From Timburyella sp030842085 (GTDB taxonomy: Bacteria > Bacillota > Clostridia > Oscillospirales > Acutalibacteraceae): a DNA stretch of 56,944 bases. Shown piece after piece: positions 33,676-43,436 of the stretch (the first letter of the stretch is position 1; every line of letters begins with the position of its first letter). A model generated the notes under the pieces. It ran no database searches, had not been told where the DNA came from, and saw nothing but the letters and a program-made list of their open reading frames with translations. Location of the stretch: assembly GCA_030842085.1 (NCBI GenBank), contig JAUUSE010000006.1, positions 1 through 56,944 on the forward strand. Reading direction: 5' to 3'. The translations under genes and the position numbers were made by a program.

Positions 33676-34728
33676 ATGGGAATATTAAAAAAGGCGGCTG
33701 CCGCAATATTAGTCGCTTGTTTTGCCGTTGCTGCATTGACCAGTTGCCATGCGCAGAATGAAGAGGTACTGGACATAGCCGGTACAAAAATATCATCGTC
33801 ATTTTATTTAGCGGCGCTTTTGTCGGCTGATTTGGAATTTCAGAACGAGGTAAGTTCTTCTTCATCGTCGGCATCAAGCAATTATAAAAGCCAGACGCTT
33901 GACGATAAACCGTATGAAACATGGGTTAAGGACACGGCGCTGTCTAATCTTAAAAAATATGTTTATTTAAAAGATGAACTCAGCAAGGCAAATGTTTCGT
34001 TTGATGATGAAACCAGAAGCAACGTAGAATATGCCACTAATTATTACTGGAATTATTACGGATATGAGAAAATCTGCAAGGATAACGGCATATCTGAGGA
34101 CGATTTTTCTTTGAACATCTCTGTGAACTATATGTCCGACATGCTTTTTGATTATCTATATGGCGAAGGCGGAGAGAACGAGATAGACAAGGATGAGGTA
34201 TTAAAGGCGCTTGATGAAAACTATATTTTAGCTGATGTTATAAACGAAGACGTAAGCTCTGCGAGTGACGATGAAAAAGCAGAGATAAAGTCGAAGCTTG
34301 AGGGATACAGAGACCGGCTTGCAGCGGGCGAATCTTGGGATACAATACTTGAGGAGTATAACGAGGAAAACGGTACATCCAGCACGTCTACTTCCAGCGC
34401 ATCCGATGAAGAGGGACCAGAGGATAAGAATGCGGTTGTGTTTGGAAGCGAGAACACGAACAGCCCGTCAGATTATTTTGATGACCTGTCAACGGCGGAA
34501 ATAGGCGTTCCGCAGGTGATGGAGCTTGACGATTATACCGTTTTAATACTCAGGAAAGACATAAATGCAGACGATTATTATTATGATACTTATGGCATAA
34601 ATGCACGGTATATACTAAAGGGCGATGAATTTGAGTCGACTCTCGATACGGAGAGCGCCAAGCTTGAAGCAACTGAGCTTGTTAATCTCGATTATTACAG
34701 CCCCGATAAGCTCGTTTATGATAATTAA
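33676..34728 (+). CDS. Lipoprotein with SurA/PrsA-like chaperone features
   Basis: About 350 residues. A lipoprotein signal peptide ends in ALTSC with the lipidated Cys at 24. A mostly helical, acidic body follows (about 30-210), then a Ser/Thr/Glu-rich low-complexity stretch (SSTSTSSASDEEGPEDKN), then a short segment ILRKDINADDYYY. The layout is like the SurA N-terminal/PrsA family of foldases but the rotamase domain is not evident. The ATG at 33676 follows GGAGGT. A terminator follows at 34791. Extracytoplasmic; role inferred only from the layout. Confidence 0.65.
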   Translation: MGILKKAAAAILVACFAVAALTSCHAQNEEVLDIAGTKISSSFYLAALLSADLEFQNEVSSSSSSASSNYKSQTLDDKPYETWVKDTALSNLKKYVYLKDELSKANVSFDDETRSNVEYATNYYWNYYGYEKICKDNGISEDDFSLNISVNYMSDMLFDYLYGEGGENEIDKDEVLKALDENYILADVINEDVSSASDDEKAEIKSKLEGYRDRLAAGESWDTILEEYNEENGTSSTSTSSASDEEGPEDKNAVVFGSENTNSPSDYFDDLSTAEIGVPQVMELDDYTVLILRKDINADDYYYDTYGINARYILKGDEFESTLDTESAKLEATELVNLDYYSPDKLVYDN

Positions 34729-34790
34729 TTTTGAAATTGGCAATTTAACAGCAATAAGTTTAAAAATAGTATAAGTTGATAGTTTTAATG

Positions 34791-34824
34791 GTAGGGCGGT
34801 ACATATACCGCCCTTTTATTTTTA
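34791..34824 (+). terminator. Intrinsic terminator of the SurA-like lipoprotein gene
   Basis: AGGGCGGT (34793-34800) pairs with ACCGCCCT (34807-34814), then a T-rich tail. Confidence 0.9.
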
Positions 34825-35006
34825 TTGAAATTATCGTAAATCCGATATTTTATAAGATGAGCTTAAACCACAATATGAAAGCAAGTCTGAAAATTTTATA
34901 GGTGCAAAATTCAGGTTATCAATCAATATTTGATTTTGGACGTGTATTGGTTTATAATAAAAATATTATGATTACGTAAACTTTTTCTAAAGTCGGAGGT
35001 TCATTA

Positions 35007-36548
35007 ATGCGGTTGCGACTGATATCTATAGCGCTGATAGTGGTATTGTGCATGGCTTTGCAGGGATGCAGGAATAATTCTGAAACGCCGGAGGACGTGC
35101 CGGGTAGTGAAGGCACAAGCACATCTGCAGAATTTTCCGGTGAGCTTTTTCTGCCATATACTCCCAGCGACTCGCTTAATCCATATACGGCTGAAACTAA
35201 GATAAACAGGGAGCTTTCTACTCTTTTATACGACTCTCTTATTGTGCTGGATGAAAATATGCAGCCGCAGTACCGACTTGCGGAATCAGTCGCTGTAGAA
35301 GGAGTAAACTGCGTAATAAAGCTTAAGGAAGCGACATTTTCAGACGGTACGAATGTAACGGCGGAGGATGTTACATCTTCTATAAAGGCGGCGTTGGCGT
35401 CGCCCTATAAATATAAGGACCAATTATCAAATGTCGCGTCATACAATGCGGCTGATTCAAAGACAGTAACCATAACGCTGCATACACCCGATGCATACTT
35501 TGCTTCAATGCTGGACTTTCCAATATATAAAATGAATACGGAAAATTTAAAAAATGAAGACAACAAAGCATTGCCGCCTACGGGTTCAGGCAGATATGTA
35601 TACAGTTCGGACGGAGGAGAGGTTTCGCTGCTGGCTCGAAGCGGCTGGATAGGCGGAGAGGTATCGGTAGGGAAAATAACACTAATAGATGCTCCTGATA
35701 GCGATGCGCTGCAGCATAATATAGAGTCCTCAAGCATAAGCATGTACTATACCGACTTAAGCGACGAATCAGTGCCGGGCTGGTCGGAGAGCCTTATGAA
35801 ATCGCCGCTTACGAATATGGTGTTTATAGGGGTTAATTCATCGCGTCAGACCCTGCAGTCTGCCAATATGCGCAAGGCTATAAGCAGTGCAGTGAACCGC
35901 CAGGCAATAGTAGAAGATGCTTTTTATTCATATGCGGAAGCCGCTACGGGCTTATATCATCCATATTTTTACGCTACTAAAGATGCGCAGCATATAAATA
36001 CTGTTTCAGACGATGTAGTAGCGGCAGCTGAGTTCGCAGCAGCAGGATACAGCGAAAAAAATAACGACGGCTATTTTACCTTAAACGGCGAGGCTATTAA
36101 GCTGGAAGTGCTTGTAAATTCAGAGAACAGCTCAAGGATGTATGCAGCTGAGGCGGTAAAAAACAGCTTGAGACGAGCGGGTGTGCAGGCTGAAGTGGTT
36201 TCGGTATCGGCAGAGGAATACAATGCGAGAATAACATCAGGCAATTTTGATTTATATATAGGCGAGGTAAAGCTGCCAAAGAATTTTGACATGAGCGCGT
36301 TTTTCACAGACGGAGCGGCCGCATCCTATGGCATAGACGCCGCTTCGCCGACAAAAGCAAAATATGCTGAATATAAAGCGGGAACGGCTTCTGTTTCTGA
36401 CTTTATAGCTGCGTTTGAGAGCGACATGCCGATTATACCGCTGGTTTACAGATGCGGACTTTTGTGCTATACTTCTTCTCTGCCTACTCAGCCTATCTCG
36501 ACAATAAGCGATATTTACTATAATATTCAGGCTTATGCGAAATCGTAA
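35007..36548 (+). CDS. Family 5 (oligopeptide-type) substrate-binding lipoprotein
   Basis: 513 residues. The signal peptide ends in ALQGC with Cys at 21. A linker and an SBP_bac_5 domain follow (GELFLPYTPSDSLNPYTAETKINRELSTLLYDSL, then FSDGTNVTAEDVTSSIKAAL, then NMRKAISSAVNRQAIVEDAFY). Such proteins bind peptides, nickel or sugars for an ABC importer. No permease or ATPase gene is adjacent, so the partner is elsewhere or it works as an orphan binding protein. TCGGAGG precedes the ATG. Signature residues for a given ligand cannot be read. Confidence 0.88.
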   Translation: MRLRLISIALIVVLCMALQGCRNNSETPEDVPGSEGTSTSAEFSGELFLPYTPSDSLNPYTAETKINRELSTLLYDSLIVLDENMQPQYRLAESVAVEGVNCVIKLKEATFSDGTNVTAEDVTSSIKAALASPYKYKDQLSNVASYNAADSKTVTITLHTPDAYFASMLDFPIYKMNTENLKNEDNKALPPTGSGRYVYSSDGGEVSLLARSGWIGGEVSVGKITLIDAPDSDALQHNIESSSISMYYTDLSDESVPGWSESLMKSPLTNMVFIGVNSSRQTLQSANMRKAISSAVNRQAIVEDAFYSYAEAATGLYHPYFYATKDAQHINTVSDDVVAAAEFAAAGYSEKNNDGYFTLNGEAIKLEVLVNSENSSRMYAAEAVKNSLRRAGVQAEVVSVSAEEYNARITSGNFDLYIGEVKLPKNFDMSAFFTDGAAASYGIDAASPTKAKYAEYKAGTASVSDFIAAFESDMPIIPLVYRCGLLCYTSSLPTQPISTISDIYYNIQAYAKS

Positions 36549-36816
36549 AAGCATATATTAATACCAGATTATATATTTCGGGCATGATTGTGCTTATTAC
36601 TTATTAAGAGGCAGTAAATTGCACAGTGTAAGCGATAATATAACGTTTGAAAGCTTATATATTTATCTAAAGCTGTTAAATCCTAATTGGCAGTGGTTGA
36701 ATATTTGAGAAAAAGATAATATAATAAAAATGCAAAGATTTGCGAAATGTCGCGCCGAGCGCATACGGCTAAGAATATAACGGCAAAGGAAAATGTGCGC
36801 AGAAAAGGAGAATACT

Positions 36817-37167
36817 ATGATAAAATATGAAAATCGTTTTGGCACGGTAAGCATCTCGAATGCTTTTTTTACAAAGTTAATAGGCCACGCGGTATCCTCC
36901 TGCTACGGTGTGTCGGGCATGGTGGCTAAGGGCCCTCAGCGGCTCCGCCAGCTGTTCAGCAAAAAGGAGAATGCTGAAAACGGTATAAAGGTTAAGGGCG
37001 ACTTTAATTCTATTGTTGTGGATATATATATTGTCGTTACGTACGGCGTAAATATAAACGCCATAGCAAAGAGCATAGTCAGCAAGGTAAAATATACAGT
37101 AGAGGATTCCACTGGAATTGTTGTGGAAAAGGTAATTGTGCATATCGACGGCATGAAGTCTGAATAA
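36817..37167 (+). CDS. Asp23/Gls24 family protein (YloU-like)
   Basis: 116 residues with the Asp23 pattern: an N-terminal strand pair (KYENRFGTVSISNAFFTKLIGHAVSSCYGVSGMVA), then VDIYIVVTYGVNINAIAKSI and VVEKVIVHIDGM. Asp23 proteins are small, abundant and membrane-associated in some species; YloU is linked to fatty acid kinase. The ATG at 36817 follows AAAAGGAG. The fakA gene starts 60 bases later on the same strand, the arrangement of yloU-yloV in Bacillus, so the two are a unit. Confidence 0.9.
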   Translation: MIKYENRFGTVSISNAFFTKLIGHAVSSCYGVSGMVAKGPQRLRQLFSKKENAENGIKVKGDFNSIVVDIYIVVTYGVNINAIAKSIVSKVKYTVEDSTGIVVEKVIVHIDGMKSE

Positions 37168-37226
37168 GCTTTAGCCGGTTAAATTTATTTTTTGTTTGCC
37201 GTTTGTACCGGCATGAGGAGGATATT

Positions 37227-38894
37227 GTGATAAACGGTTCTGCTTTGAGGGATGCAATTATATCCGGCGCAAATAATCTTACAAATAATAAAAAGAGAGT
37301 CGACGAGCTTAATGTGTTTCCAGTGCCGGACGGCGATACGGGAACAAATATGTCAATGACGATAAACGGCGCCGTAAGGGAATTGGCTAATACAAATGAC
37401 GAGAGTGCGGGAAACATTGCCGAAATAACGGCTGCAGCGCTGCTCAGAAACGCAAGGGGAAACTCCGGCGTTATATTATCGTTGCTTTTCAGAGGCATAG
37501 CAAAAGCGCTAAAGGGTCATAACGAGATAGGCGGCCGTGATTTTGCGGCGGCGCTCAATAGCGGTGTGGATTCTGCATATAAAGCTGTAATGAAGCCGAC
37601 GGAGGGCACTATCCTTACCGTCGCAAGGCTGGCCGGCGAAAAGGCGAGCGAGACGGCGGTAGAAACCGATGACATAAACGAAGTTTTTGACAACTTGATT
37701 TATGCGGCCAAAAACGCGCTGGACAGCACGCCGGAAATACTGCCGGTGCTGAAAAAGGCGGGCGTGGTAGACGCCGGCGGCCAGGGCTTTTTGTATATTT
37801 TAGAAGGCATGCAGTCGGTGTTAAAGAACGGCGTGATGATTGAAAGCCAGGATATGGATGCGCCGCAGGTCAGCCGCAGTGCAGCGGCGGAATCTGAAGC
37901 AGAGATTACCTTTACATACTGCACAGAGTTTATAGTTAAACGAAATCCCGAAGCGAAAAAAGAGCCGAAGCTGCTCAGGGCTTATCTTGAGACTATTGGA
38001 GATTCGGCGGTGTTCGTTGAGGATGAGCACATAATAAAAATTCATGTGCATACCGACCACCCCGGCAAGGTAATAGAAAAGGCGCTGGAGTATGGTCAGC
38101 TTGTAAATTTAAAAATAGACAATATGCGCGACCAGCACGAGCGCGCCAGACACGAGGCGGATAAGTCGGAGAAATCCAACGATGCGCGGCCGGCTGAGGC
38201 CGATGCTGAGGACATGCAGCCGGTGCCGCCGGCAAATAAATACGGCTTTGTGTGTGTTGCGGCGGGAGACGGACTAAAGCAGCTGTTTTTGGACCTTGGC
38301 GCCGACAAAGTTGTAACCGGCGGCCAGACGATGAATCCGAGCACCGACGATATATTGAAAGCAATAGAAGCAACGCCGGCGCAGACGGTGTTTGTGCTTC
38401 CTAACAATAAGAATATAATCATGGCGGCGGAGCAGGCGGTAAGCCTTGCAACGCGAGATGTAATAGTGCTTAATACTAAGACGATACCGATGGGACTTTC
38501 GGCTATGCTTGCCTTTGACGAGGGCGAGGATGTGGACATAAACGCCATGGCGATGGACAAGGCGGCGCAGAATATCGGCACGGGGCAGGTAACATATGCC
38601 GCAAGGGACAGCGAGTATGACGGTCACAGCATAAAGAAAGGCGAAATACTGGCTATGGAAGGCTCTAAGCTCATATTTACCGGCACGGACATGGCCAAAG
38701 CAGTGCTTCGTTTAACAAAAACGATATTTAAAAAGCACCATTCGTCAATAACGCTGATTTATGGAAGCGATACTACTGAGGAGCAGGCGGAAGAGATAAG
38801 CGCAATGCTCAGCCAGAAGTTCGGGGACAGTGCCGACGTCACAGTAGTAAACGGCGGTCAGCCGGTATATTACTATATAATCTGGACGGAATAG
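37227..38894 (+). CDS. fakA: Fatty acid kinase catalytic subunit FakA (YloV, DAK2 domain)
   Basis: About 555 residues. The N-terminal DAK2 kinase domain (1-200) shows NVFPVPDGDTGTNMSMT and ARGNSGVILS, then ATP-site VVDAGGQGFLYIL near 193. A middle and a C-terminal domain (KYGFVCVAAGDGLKQLFLDLGADKVVTGGQTMNPS, VFVLPNNKNI) complete the FakA layout. It phosphorylates fatty acid bound to FakB/DegV; one such protein is encoded at 2220-3074. The start is the GTG at 37227 behind GAGGAGG, not the ATG at 37203 which precedes that site. Translation continues the yloU unit. Confidence 0.93.
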   Translation: MINGSALRDAIISGANNLTNNKKRVDELNVFPVPDGDTGTNMSMTINGAVRELANTNDESAGNIAEITAAALLRNARGNSGVILSLLFRGIAKALKGHNEIGGRDFAAALNSGVDSAYKAVMKPTEGTILTVARLAGEKASETAVETDDINEVFDNLIYAAKNALDSTPEILPVLKKAGVVDAGGQGFLYILEGMQSVLKNGVMIESQDMDAPQVSRSAAAESEAEITFTYCTEFIVKRNPEAKKEPKLLRAYLETIGDSAVFVEDEHIIKIHVHTDHPGKVIEKALEYGQLVNLKIDNMRDQHERARHEADKSEKSNDARPAEADAEDMQPVPPANKYGFVCVAAGDGLKQLFLDLGADKVVTGGQTMNPSTDDILKAIEATPAQTVFVLPNNKNIIMAAEQAVSLATRDVIVLNTKTIPMGLSAMLAFDEGEDVDINAMAMDKAAQNIGTGQVTYAARDSEYDGHSIKKGEILAMEGSKLIFTGTDMAKAVLRLTKTIFKKHHSSITLIYGSDTTEEQAEEISAMLSQKFGDSADVTVVNGGQPVYYYIIWTE

Positions 38895-39072
38895 GCCGAT
38901 TAAAGCTTCAATCGAATTATATTCTAATTTTAGGGCGTCGTTTTATGACCTGTTTGATTTTGTATGGCTATTTTAGTCGGCAGTCTTAATTCAGGTACAT
39001 TTTTGCGGCGCTTTTGTATTAATGCTTAATTAATATTGCCGTTTAGAGTTAGAACATGAAGGAGTAATCATT

Positions 39073-39588
39073 TTGGAGCTCAAACTGAGAGAATGCACGC
39101 TTAAGGATATAAATATGCTACAGCAAATATCATGCCGGACATTTAAAGACGCGTTTGCCGATGCTAATTCTCCGCAGCAGCTTCAGGCATTTTTAGACAG
39201 CGCATATAATGCGGACAAGCTGCGCGCTGAATTATCGAATAAATACTCAAAGTTTATGTTTTTATATTGTGATGGTGAACTGGCGGGCTATTTTAAAATA
39301 AACGAGGCGCCGGCGCAAACTGATGTTTATGATGATATGTCGCTTGAAATAGAGCGAATATATATAAAAAGCGAATATCAGCGCATGGGCCTTGGCGGAT
39401 ATATTATAGACAAGGCAGCCGATACTGCACGTACACTCGCAAAGCAATATATTTGGCTTGGTGTTTGGGAGAATAATTTAAAGGCTATTTCGTTTTATGA
39501 AAAGCATGGATTTTATAAAATCGGCTCTCACTCGTTTTTTGTCGGCAGCGATGAACAGACGGATTATATCATGCGCAAGGATTTATAG
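39073..39588 (+). CDS. GNAT family N-acetyltransferase
   Basis: 171 residues with the full GNAT pattern: LKLRECTLKDINMLQQI at the start, LEIERIYIKSEYQRMGLGGYIIDKA (acetyl-CoA loop RMGLGG) near 92-118, and ENNLKAISFYEKHGFYKIGSHSFFVG. The latter is like PaiA-type spermidine/sporulation-related acetyltransferases. The start is a TTG at 39073, eight bases after GAAGGAG. Monocistronic between fakA and recG. Substrate unknown. Confidence 0.88.
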   Translation: MELKLRECTLKDINMLQQISCRTFKDAFADANSPQQLQAFLDSAYNADKLRAELSNKYSKFMFLYCDGELAGYFKINEAPAQTDVYDDMSLEIERIYIKSEYQRMGLGGYIIDKAADTARTLAKQYIWLGVWENNLKAISFYEKHGFYKIGSHSFFVGSDEQTDYIMRKDL

Positions 39589-39779
39589 CTTAAGACTTTA
39601 TTAATTGCATGATACGTCGCACGTTAATAATTAATAGTTTAGGCTTCAGATTTACAGCAGTGGAAGCGGACTTTACAGAAATTATACGCAGCGGCAAAGC
39701 TGTGTACTCAGCTGCAAAATAATGTCAGCAGTTTTTATGCTTTTTAAAGACATGGTCATAAAAGGCTGGAGAGATTAAA

Positions 39780-41813
39780 ATGCTTAATATTCACGACGCC
39801 ATAACACGACTTAAATCTATAGGAGAAAAACGCGCTCAGTTGTTTTCAAAACTGGGCGTTAACACTATTTACGACCTTTTGACATTTTATCCTCGATACT
39901 ATGATGATTTGACAAATCCCGCCAAGATAGGCGAGACATTGCCGGAGCAGAAATATTGCATAAAGGCGAAAATTACCGCGCCGGTGGCAGAGCACAGAAT
40001 AAGAAAAAACATGGTAATATATAAAACAAAAGCGTCGGATGACAGCGGCAGCGTTAATATAACGATTTTTAATAATAAATATGCTGCGGCATCTCTGAAA
40101 ATGGGAAGCGAGCACCTGTTTTACGGCAGGGTGACGGCTAATTTCCTGCAAAGAGAGATGTCGGCGCCGGAAGTGCTGCCGGTAAGCGAGCAAATTATAC
40201 GACCCGTGTACAGACAAACGGACGGCATTTCATCAAGAATAATTGCTTATGCAGTAAAGCAGGCGCTAAGCGATGCTGAAATATATGAGTCATTGCCAGA
40301 AGATATAATTAAAAAGCACGGACTTGTCAATATAAAAGAAGCATATAAAAACATACATTTTCCGACCTCGCAAAGGGCACTGGACGACGCAAGATATCGC
40401 CTGATTTTTGAGGAGCTGCTGACAATGCAGCTTGGTATAAAGCTGCTGGGGCAGTCGAAATCCGAACTGAATGCACCGGTGGTAAAGATAGACTATACGC
40501 GTGAATTTTTCGATAAGCTTCCGTTTGAGCCTACATCCGCCCAGCGACGTGCCGCTGCAGAAGCAGTGGCAGATATGCAAACGGGCATACCAATGAAAAG
40601 GCTGCTTCAAGGCGACGTCGGCTCCGGCAAAACGGCCGCCGCCGCTGCCGTTTGCTATACCTGCATAAAAAACGGTATGCAGGCGGCGTTTATGGCTCCG
40701 ACGGCCATATTATGCGAGCAGCATTATCGCTCGTTTCTTAAATTTTTCAGAGGAACAGGGGTAAAATCGGCGCTGCTGCTGGGCTCTACTACGGCTAAAG
40801 AGAAAAAAATAATATATGAGCAGCTTGCAACCGGCGAAATAGATTTTATAGTCGGCACCCATGCACTGCTTAACGATAATATTGTATTTAAAAACTTAGG
40901 CATAGTCATAACCGACGAACAGCACAGGTTCGGAGTAGAGCAGCGGGCCTCGCTTATATCAAAGGGACAAAATCCGCACTTGTATGTTATGTCGGCGACG
41001 CCTATACCGCGCACGCTCTCTTTGGCGATATACGGCGACTTAAAGGTATCGGTGCTGGACGAAATGCCGCCGGGACGAACAGAGATAAAAACCTACTGCA
41101 TATCTTCAGCCATAAGAGAGCGTGCATATAACTATATAAAAAAGCATCTTGATAAGGGACTGCAAGCCTATATAATCTGTCCGCTGATTGAGCAGGGAGA
41201 GGACGAAACCCTTGTATCGGCGGAGGAGTATGCTGAAAAAATAAGGCGGACAAGCTTTAGAAATTACAGTGTCGGGCTTATGCATGGACGTCTGTCGGCG
41301 AAAGAGAAAGACGCGGTAATGGGTGCTTTTGCAAAAGGCGAGATACAGCTTTTGGTATCGACAACCGTTATAGAGGTGGGAGTAGATGTGCCAAATGCCG
41401 CCGTTATGCTAATAGAGAACGCTGAAAGATTTGGCCTGTCGCAGCTTCATCAGCTTCGCGGCAGAGTAGGGCGCGGAAAGGCGGCGTCCTGCTGCATTCT
41501 TGTAACGGATAATAACAGTGAAACGACAAAGCAGCGGATGAAAATAATGTGCAGCACATCCGACGGATTTGTAATAGCAAATGAGGATTTGAAGCTGCGC
41601 GGCCCCGGCGAATTTTTCGGCAATCGCCAGCACGGTCTGCCCAGCTTTAAAATTGCCGACATTATAAGAGATATAGATATACTCAAAACCGCGCAGCGGG
41701 AAGCGGAAGATATAATAAAACGTGATAATACACTCAGCGGTGCATCATATGTACAGCTTAAGTCAAATGTGGCGGCGTTGTTTGAGCAGGTAGGAATTGA
41801 CGCTCTTAATTAA
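39780..41813 (+). CDS. recG: ATP-dependent DNA helicase RecG
   Basis: 677 residues, full length. RecG rewinds stalled forks and branch-migrates Holliday junctions. The N-terminal wedge (OB) domain contains ARIGETLPEQKYCIKAK-like sequence; the helicase core has LQGDVGSGKTAAAA (Walker A near 282), VITDEQHRFGVEQR (motif II), MSATPIPRTL, and QLHQLRGRVGRGKAAS (motif VI). GGAGAG precedes the ATG. In Bacillus recG is also in the yloU-fakA neighbourhood. Confidence 0.96.
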   Translation: MLNIHDAITRLKSIGEKRAQLFSKLGVNTIYDLLTFYPRYYDDLTNPAKIGETLPEQKYCIKAKITAPVAEHRIRKNMVIYKTKASDDSGSVNITIFNNKYAAASLKMGSEHLFYGRVTANFLQREMSAPEVLPVSEQIIRPVYRQTDGISSRIIAYAVKQALSDAEIYESLPEDIIKKHGLVNIKEAYKNIHFPTSQRALDDARYRLIFEELLTMQLGIKLLGQSKSELNAPVVKIDYTREFFDKLPFEPTSAQRRAAAEAVADMQTGIPMKRLLQGDVGSGKTAAAAAVCYTCIKNGMQAAFMAPTAILCEQHYRSFLKFFRGTGVKSALLLGSTTAKEKKIIYEQLATGEIDFIVGTHALLNDNIVFKNLGIVITDEQHRFGVEQRASLISKGQNPHLYVMSATPIPRTLSLAIYGDLKVSVLDEMPPGRTEIKTYCISSAIRERAYNYIKKHLDKGLQAYIICPLIEQGEDETLVSAEEYAEKIRRTSFRNYSVGLMHGRLSAKEKDAVMGAFAKGEIQLLVSTTVIEVGVDVPNAAVMLIENAERFGLSQLHQLRGRVGRGKAASCCILVTDNNSETTKQRMKIMCSTSDGFVIANEDLKLRGPGEFFGNRQHGLPSFKIADIIRDIDILKTAQREAEDIIKRDNTLSGASYVQLKSNVAALFEQVGIDALN

Positions 41814-42139
41814 ATCAGCATTACATAAGACTATATCAGATTTATAACAATTTATTGCTGCTCAAATGGGTTGTTGCCTTTGCGCTGAAAGTACCGTTTA
41901 GTCACAGCATCGCGGGCCCAGCCTAACTTCATTTCTGATAAATTTAGCCGCTGAGCCCGAGTGGAATAGCGTTAGCTGCCGCTTTGAAAGATTATATTAT
42001 CATATTAGACTATATCGTGCAAACTGGTGCCGTTTTCAAAACAAAATATTGCAAAATAAAATAGTGGATGTCATTGCTTTCCGCCGTGATTTATGCGAAT
42101 TTTTACGCCTTATTTTATGATTTCCCATCTATTATCAAT
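41814..42139. other. Spacer after recG, no gene seen
   Basis: About 325 bases without an ORF or clear terminator for recG. No known RNA motif recognised. Confidence 0.5.
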
Positions 42140-42194
42140 GATAAAACTACGCCGCCTGCATTGCAGAAATAATTCTGAAAAGCAAGCGGCGTAT
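42140..42194 (-). terminator. Probable terminator of the minus-strand lipoprotein gene
   Basis: TACGCCGC (42148-42155) pairs with GCGGCGTA (42186-42193) around an inner CAGAA/TTCTG hairpin; TTTTA follows on the minus strand. Confidence 0.65.
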
Positions 42195-42247
42195 ATAGAA
42201 AGAGGTTGGTGGGATATCATGGAATTATATGGCTTTAAAAATAGCGG

Positions 42248-42760
42248 TTATCTGTCCATTTCCAGATAATAAAATTTATAATCATTCATGTCGAATATGG
42301 CTATGCGAAATCCATAATCGTTATCTTTATATGATTCTGCAAATTTTTCCGGGTCGTGGCTTTTGCCTTTCTTGTCGTATAAGGAATAATAACCGGCGCT
42401 CGTTTTAGGCATAGAAAGACGTTTGCTTTCAATGATTTTAAAAGCTTCAGGACGAGAAGCTATATCGCCGTAGCCGTAAAGAAGCGACTCAAGAAAATTA
42501 TTCATTGGAAGCGGCTGCCATATTTTGCTGCCGTCTATTTCTTCGATAATACGGTTGCCGACATATTCATCAAACTCATATACTTCATATGCCTCGCCCT
42601 CTTGGAAATAGGAAACTGACTGCATCACACGGCTGGATACGGGCAGCTCTATGCCCAAGCGGTTGACTTTTAAACCGGGTATTTTTATAGCGATGCTGCA
42701 CGACGTCAGAAGCGTTAAAGAAAGAAGCAATGAAGCAGATATCATTATAAATTTTTTCAT
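42248..42760 (-). CDS. Small hypothetical lipoprotein
   Basis: About 170 residues. The signal peptide ends LLTSC with Cys at 21. The mature part has about 150 residues with no recognised domain (VSYFQEGEAYEVYEFDEYVGNRIIEEIDGSKIW, RIAIFDMNDYKFYYLEM). The ATG at 42760 is preceded by AAGGGTGAT; the frame extends upstream from there without a site. It lies downstream of a DUF2975-type gene on the same strand. Function unknown. Confidence 0.7.
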   Translation of the reverse strand: MKKFIMISASLLLSLTLLTSCSIAIKIPGLKVNRLGIELPVSSRVMQSVSYFQEGEAYEVYEFDEYVGNRIIEEIDGSKIWQPLPMNNFLESLLYGYGDIASRPEAFKIIESKRLSMPKTSAGYYSLYDKKGKSHDPEKFAESYKDNDYGFRIAIFDMNDYKFYYLEMDR

Positions 42761-42881
42761 TTTATCACCCTTTCGACAGCGCTGTATTGTTTTAAAACAC
42801 ATACGGCAAGATAAAGCACAGCATATTTTCCAATTTTATGCTTTGTTTAGATGTGCTTCTACAATGAGCAGCTTGGAAATA

Positions 42882-43412
42882 TTAATCTGCTGTTATGTTT
42901 TGCGCCTGAATTTTTTCGGCCGATTTTTGGATAAAATGTGAAAGAATAGAAAAAGCAACGGATATAACGACGCCAAGCATAACAATGAAAAATGAAAGTA
43001 TTACAATGCTGGGATGATTGAAATTAAAAATAAGAAGTACGACATTTGCAGCAAAAAACCAAGTTACGTCTATTGCCGATAATATTGCAATATTTCTAAG
43101 CCTTGTAGCATTTTTCATTGAATACAGCCTATCTTTTCCTATATCTGTAGCTGCTTTCCATGCAAATATTATCGCAATAAAAATTGGTATGGCGGTCGTC
43201 AATATGAGAAGCGGCCATATAAAGAACAACTTACTTTCTGAGCCAAAATTCAGAAGCAGTTGTCCAAAGCTTTTGACGTCCGACAGGTCATCCAAAAGCA
43301 ATAATGAAAGACCAACGGTTATACGGACAAAAAAGGAATATACAGCAATGGTGCAGGCTGCAACAAGCGCTATTATAAATTTCAGCCATAATGATAAATT
43401 TTTCTGAGACAT
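42882..43412 (-). CDS. DUF2975-type four-helix membrane protein
   Basis: 176 residues with four membrane helices (about 10-40, 62-85, 107-130 and 138-160). The pattern follows DUF2975 (a second copy beside the one at 14646). Here no YozG-type HTH gene accompanies it; a NUDIX gene lies immediately upstream on the same strand and the lipoprotein downstream. Membrane-embedded; role unknown. Confidence 0.65.
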   Translation of the reverse strand: MSQKNLSLWLKFIIALVAACTIAVYSFFVRITVGLSLLLLDDLSDVKSFGQLLLNFGSESKLFFIWPLLILTTAIPIFIAIIFAWKAATDIGKDRLYSMKNATRLRNIAILSAIDVTWFFAANVVLLIFNFNHPSIVILSFFIVMLGVVISVAFSILSHFIQKSAEKIQAQNITAD

Positions 43413-43436
43413 AATAATACCTCCAATTTTTACTTT

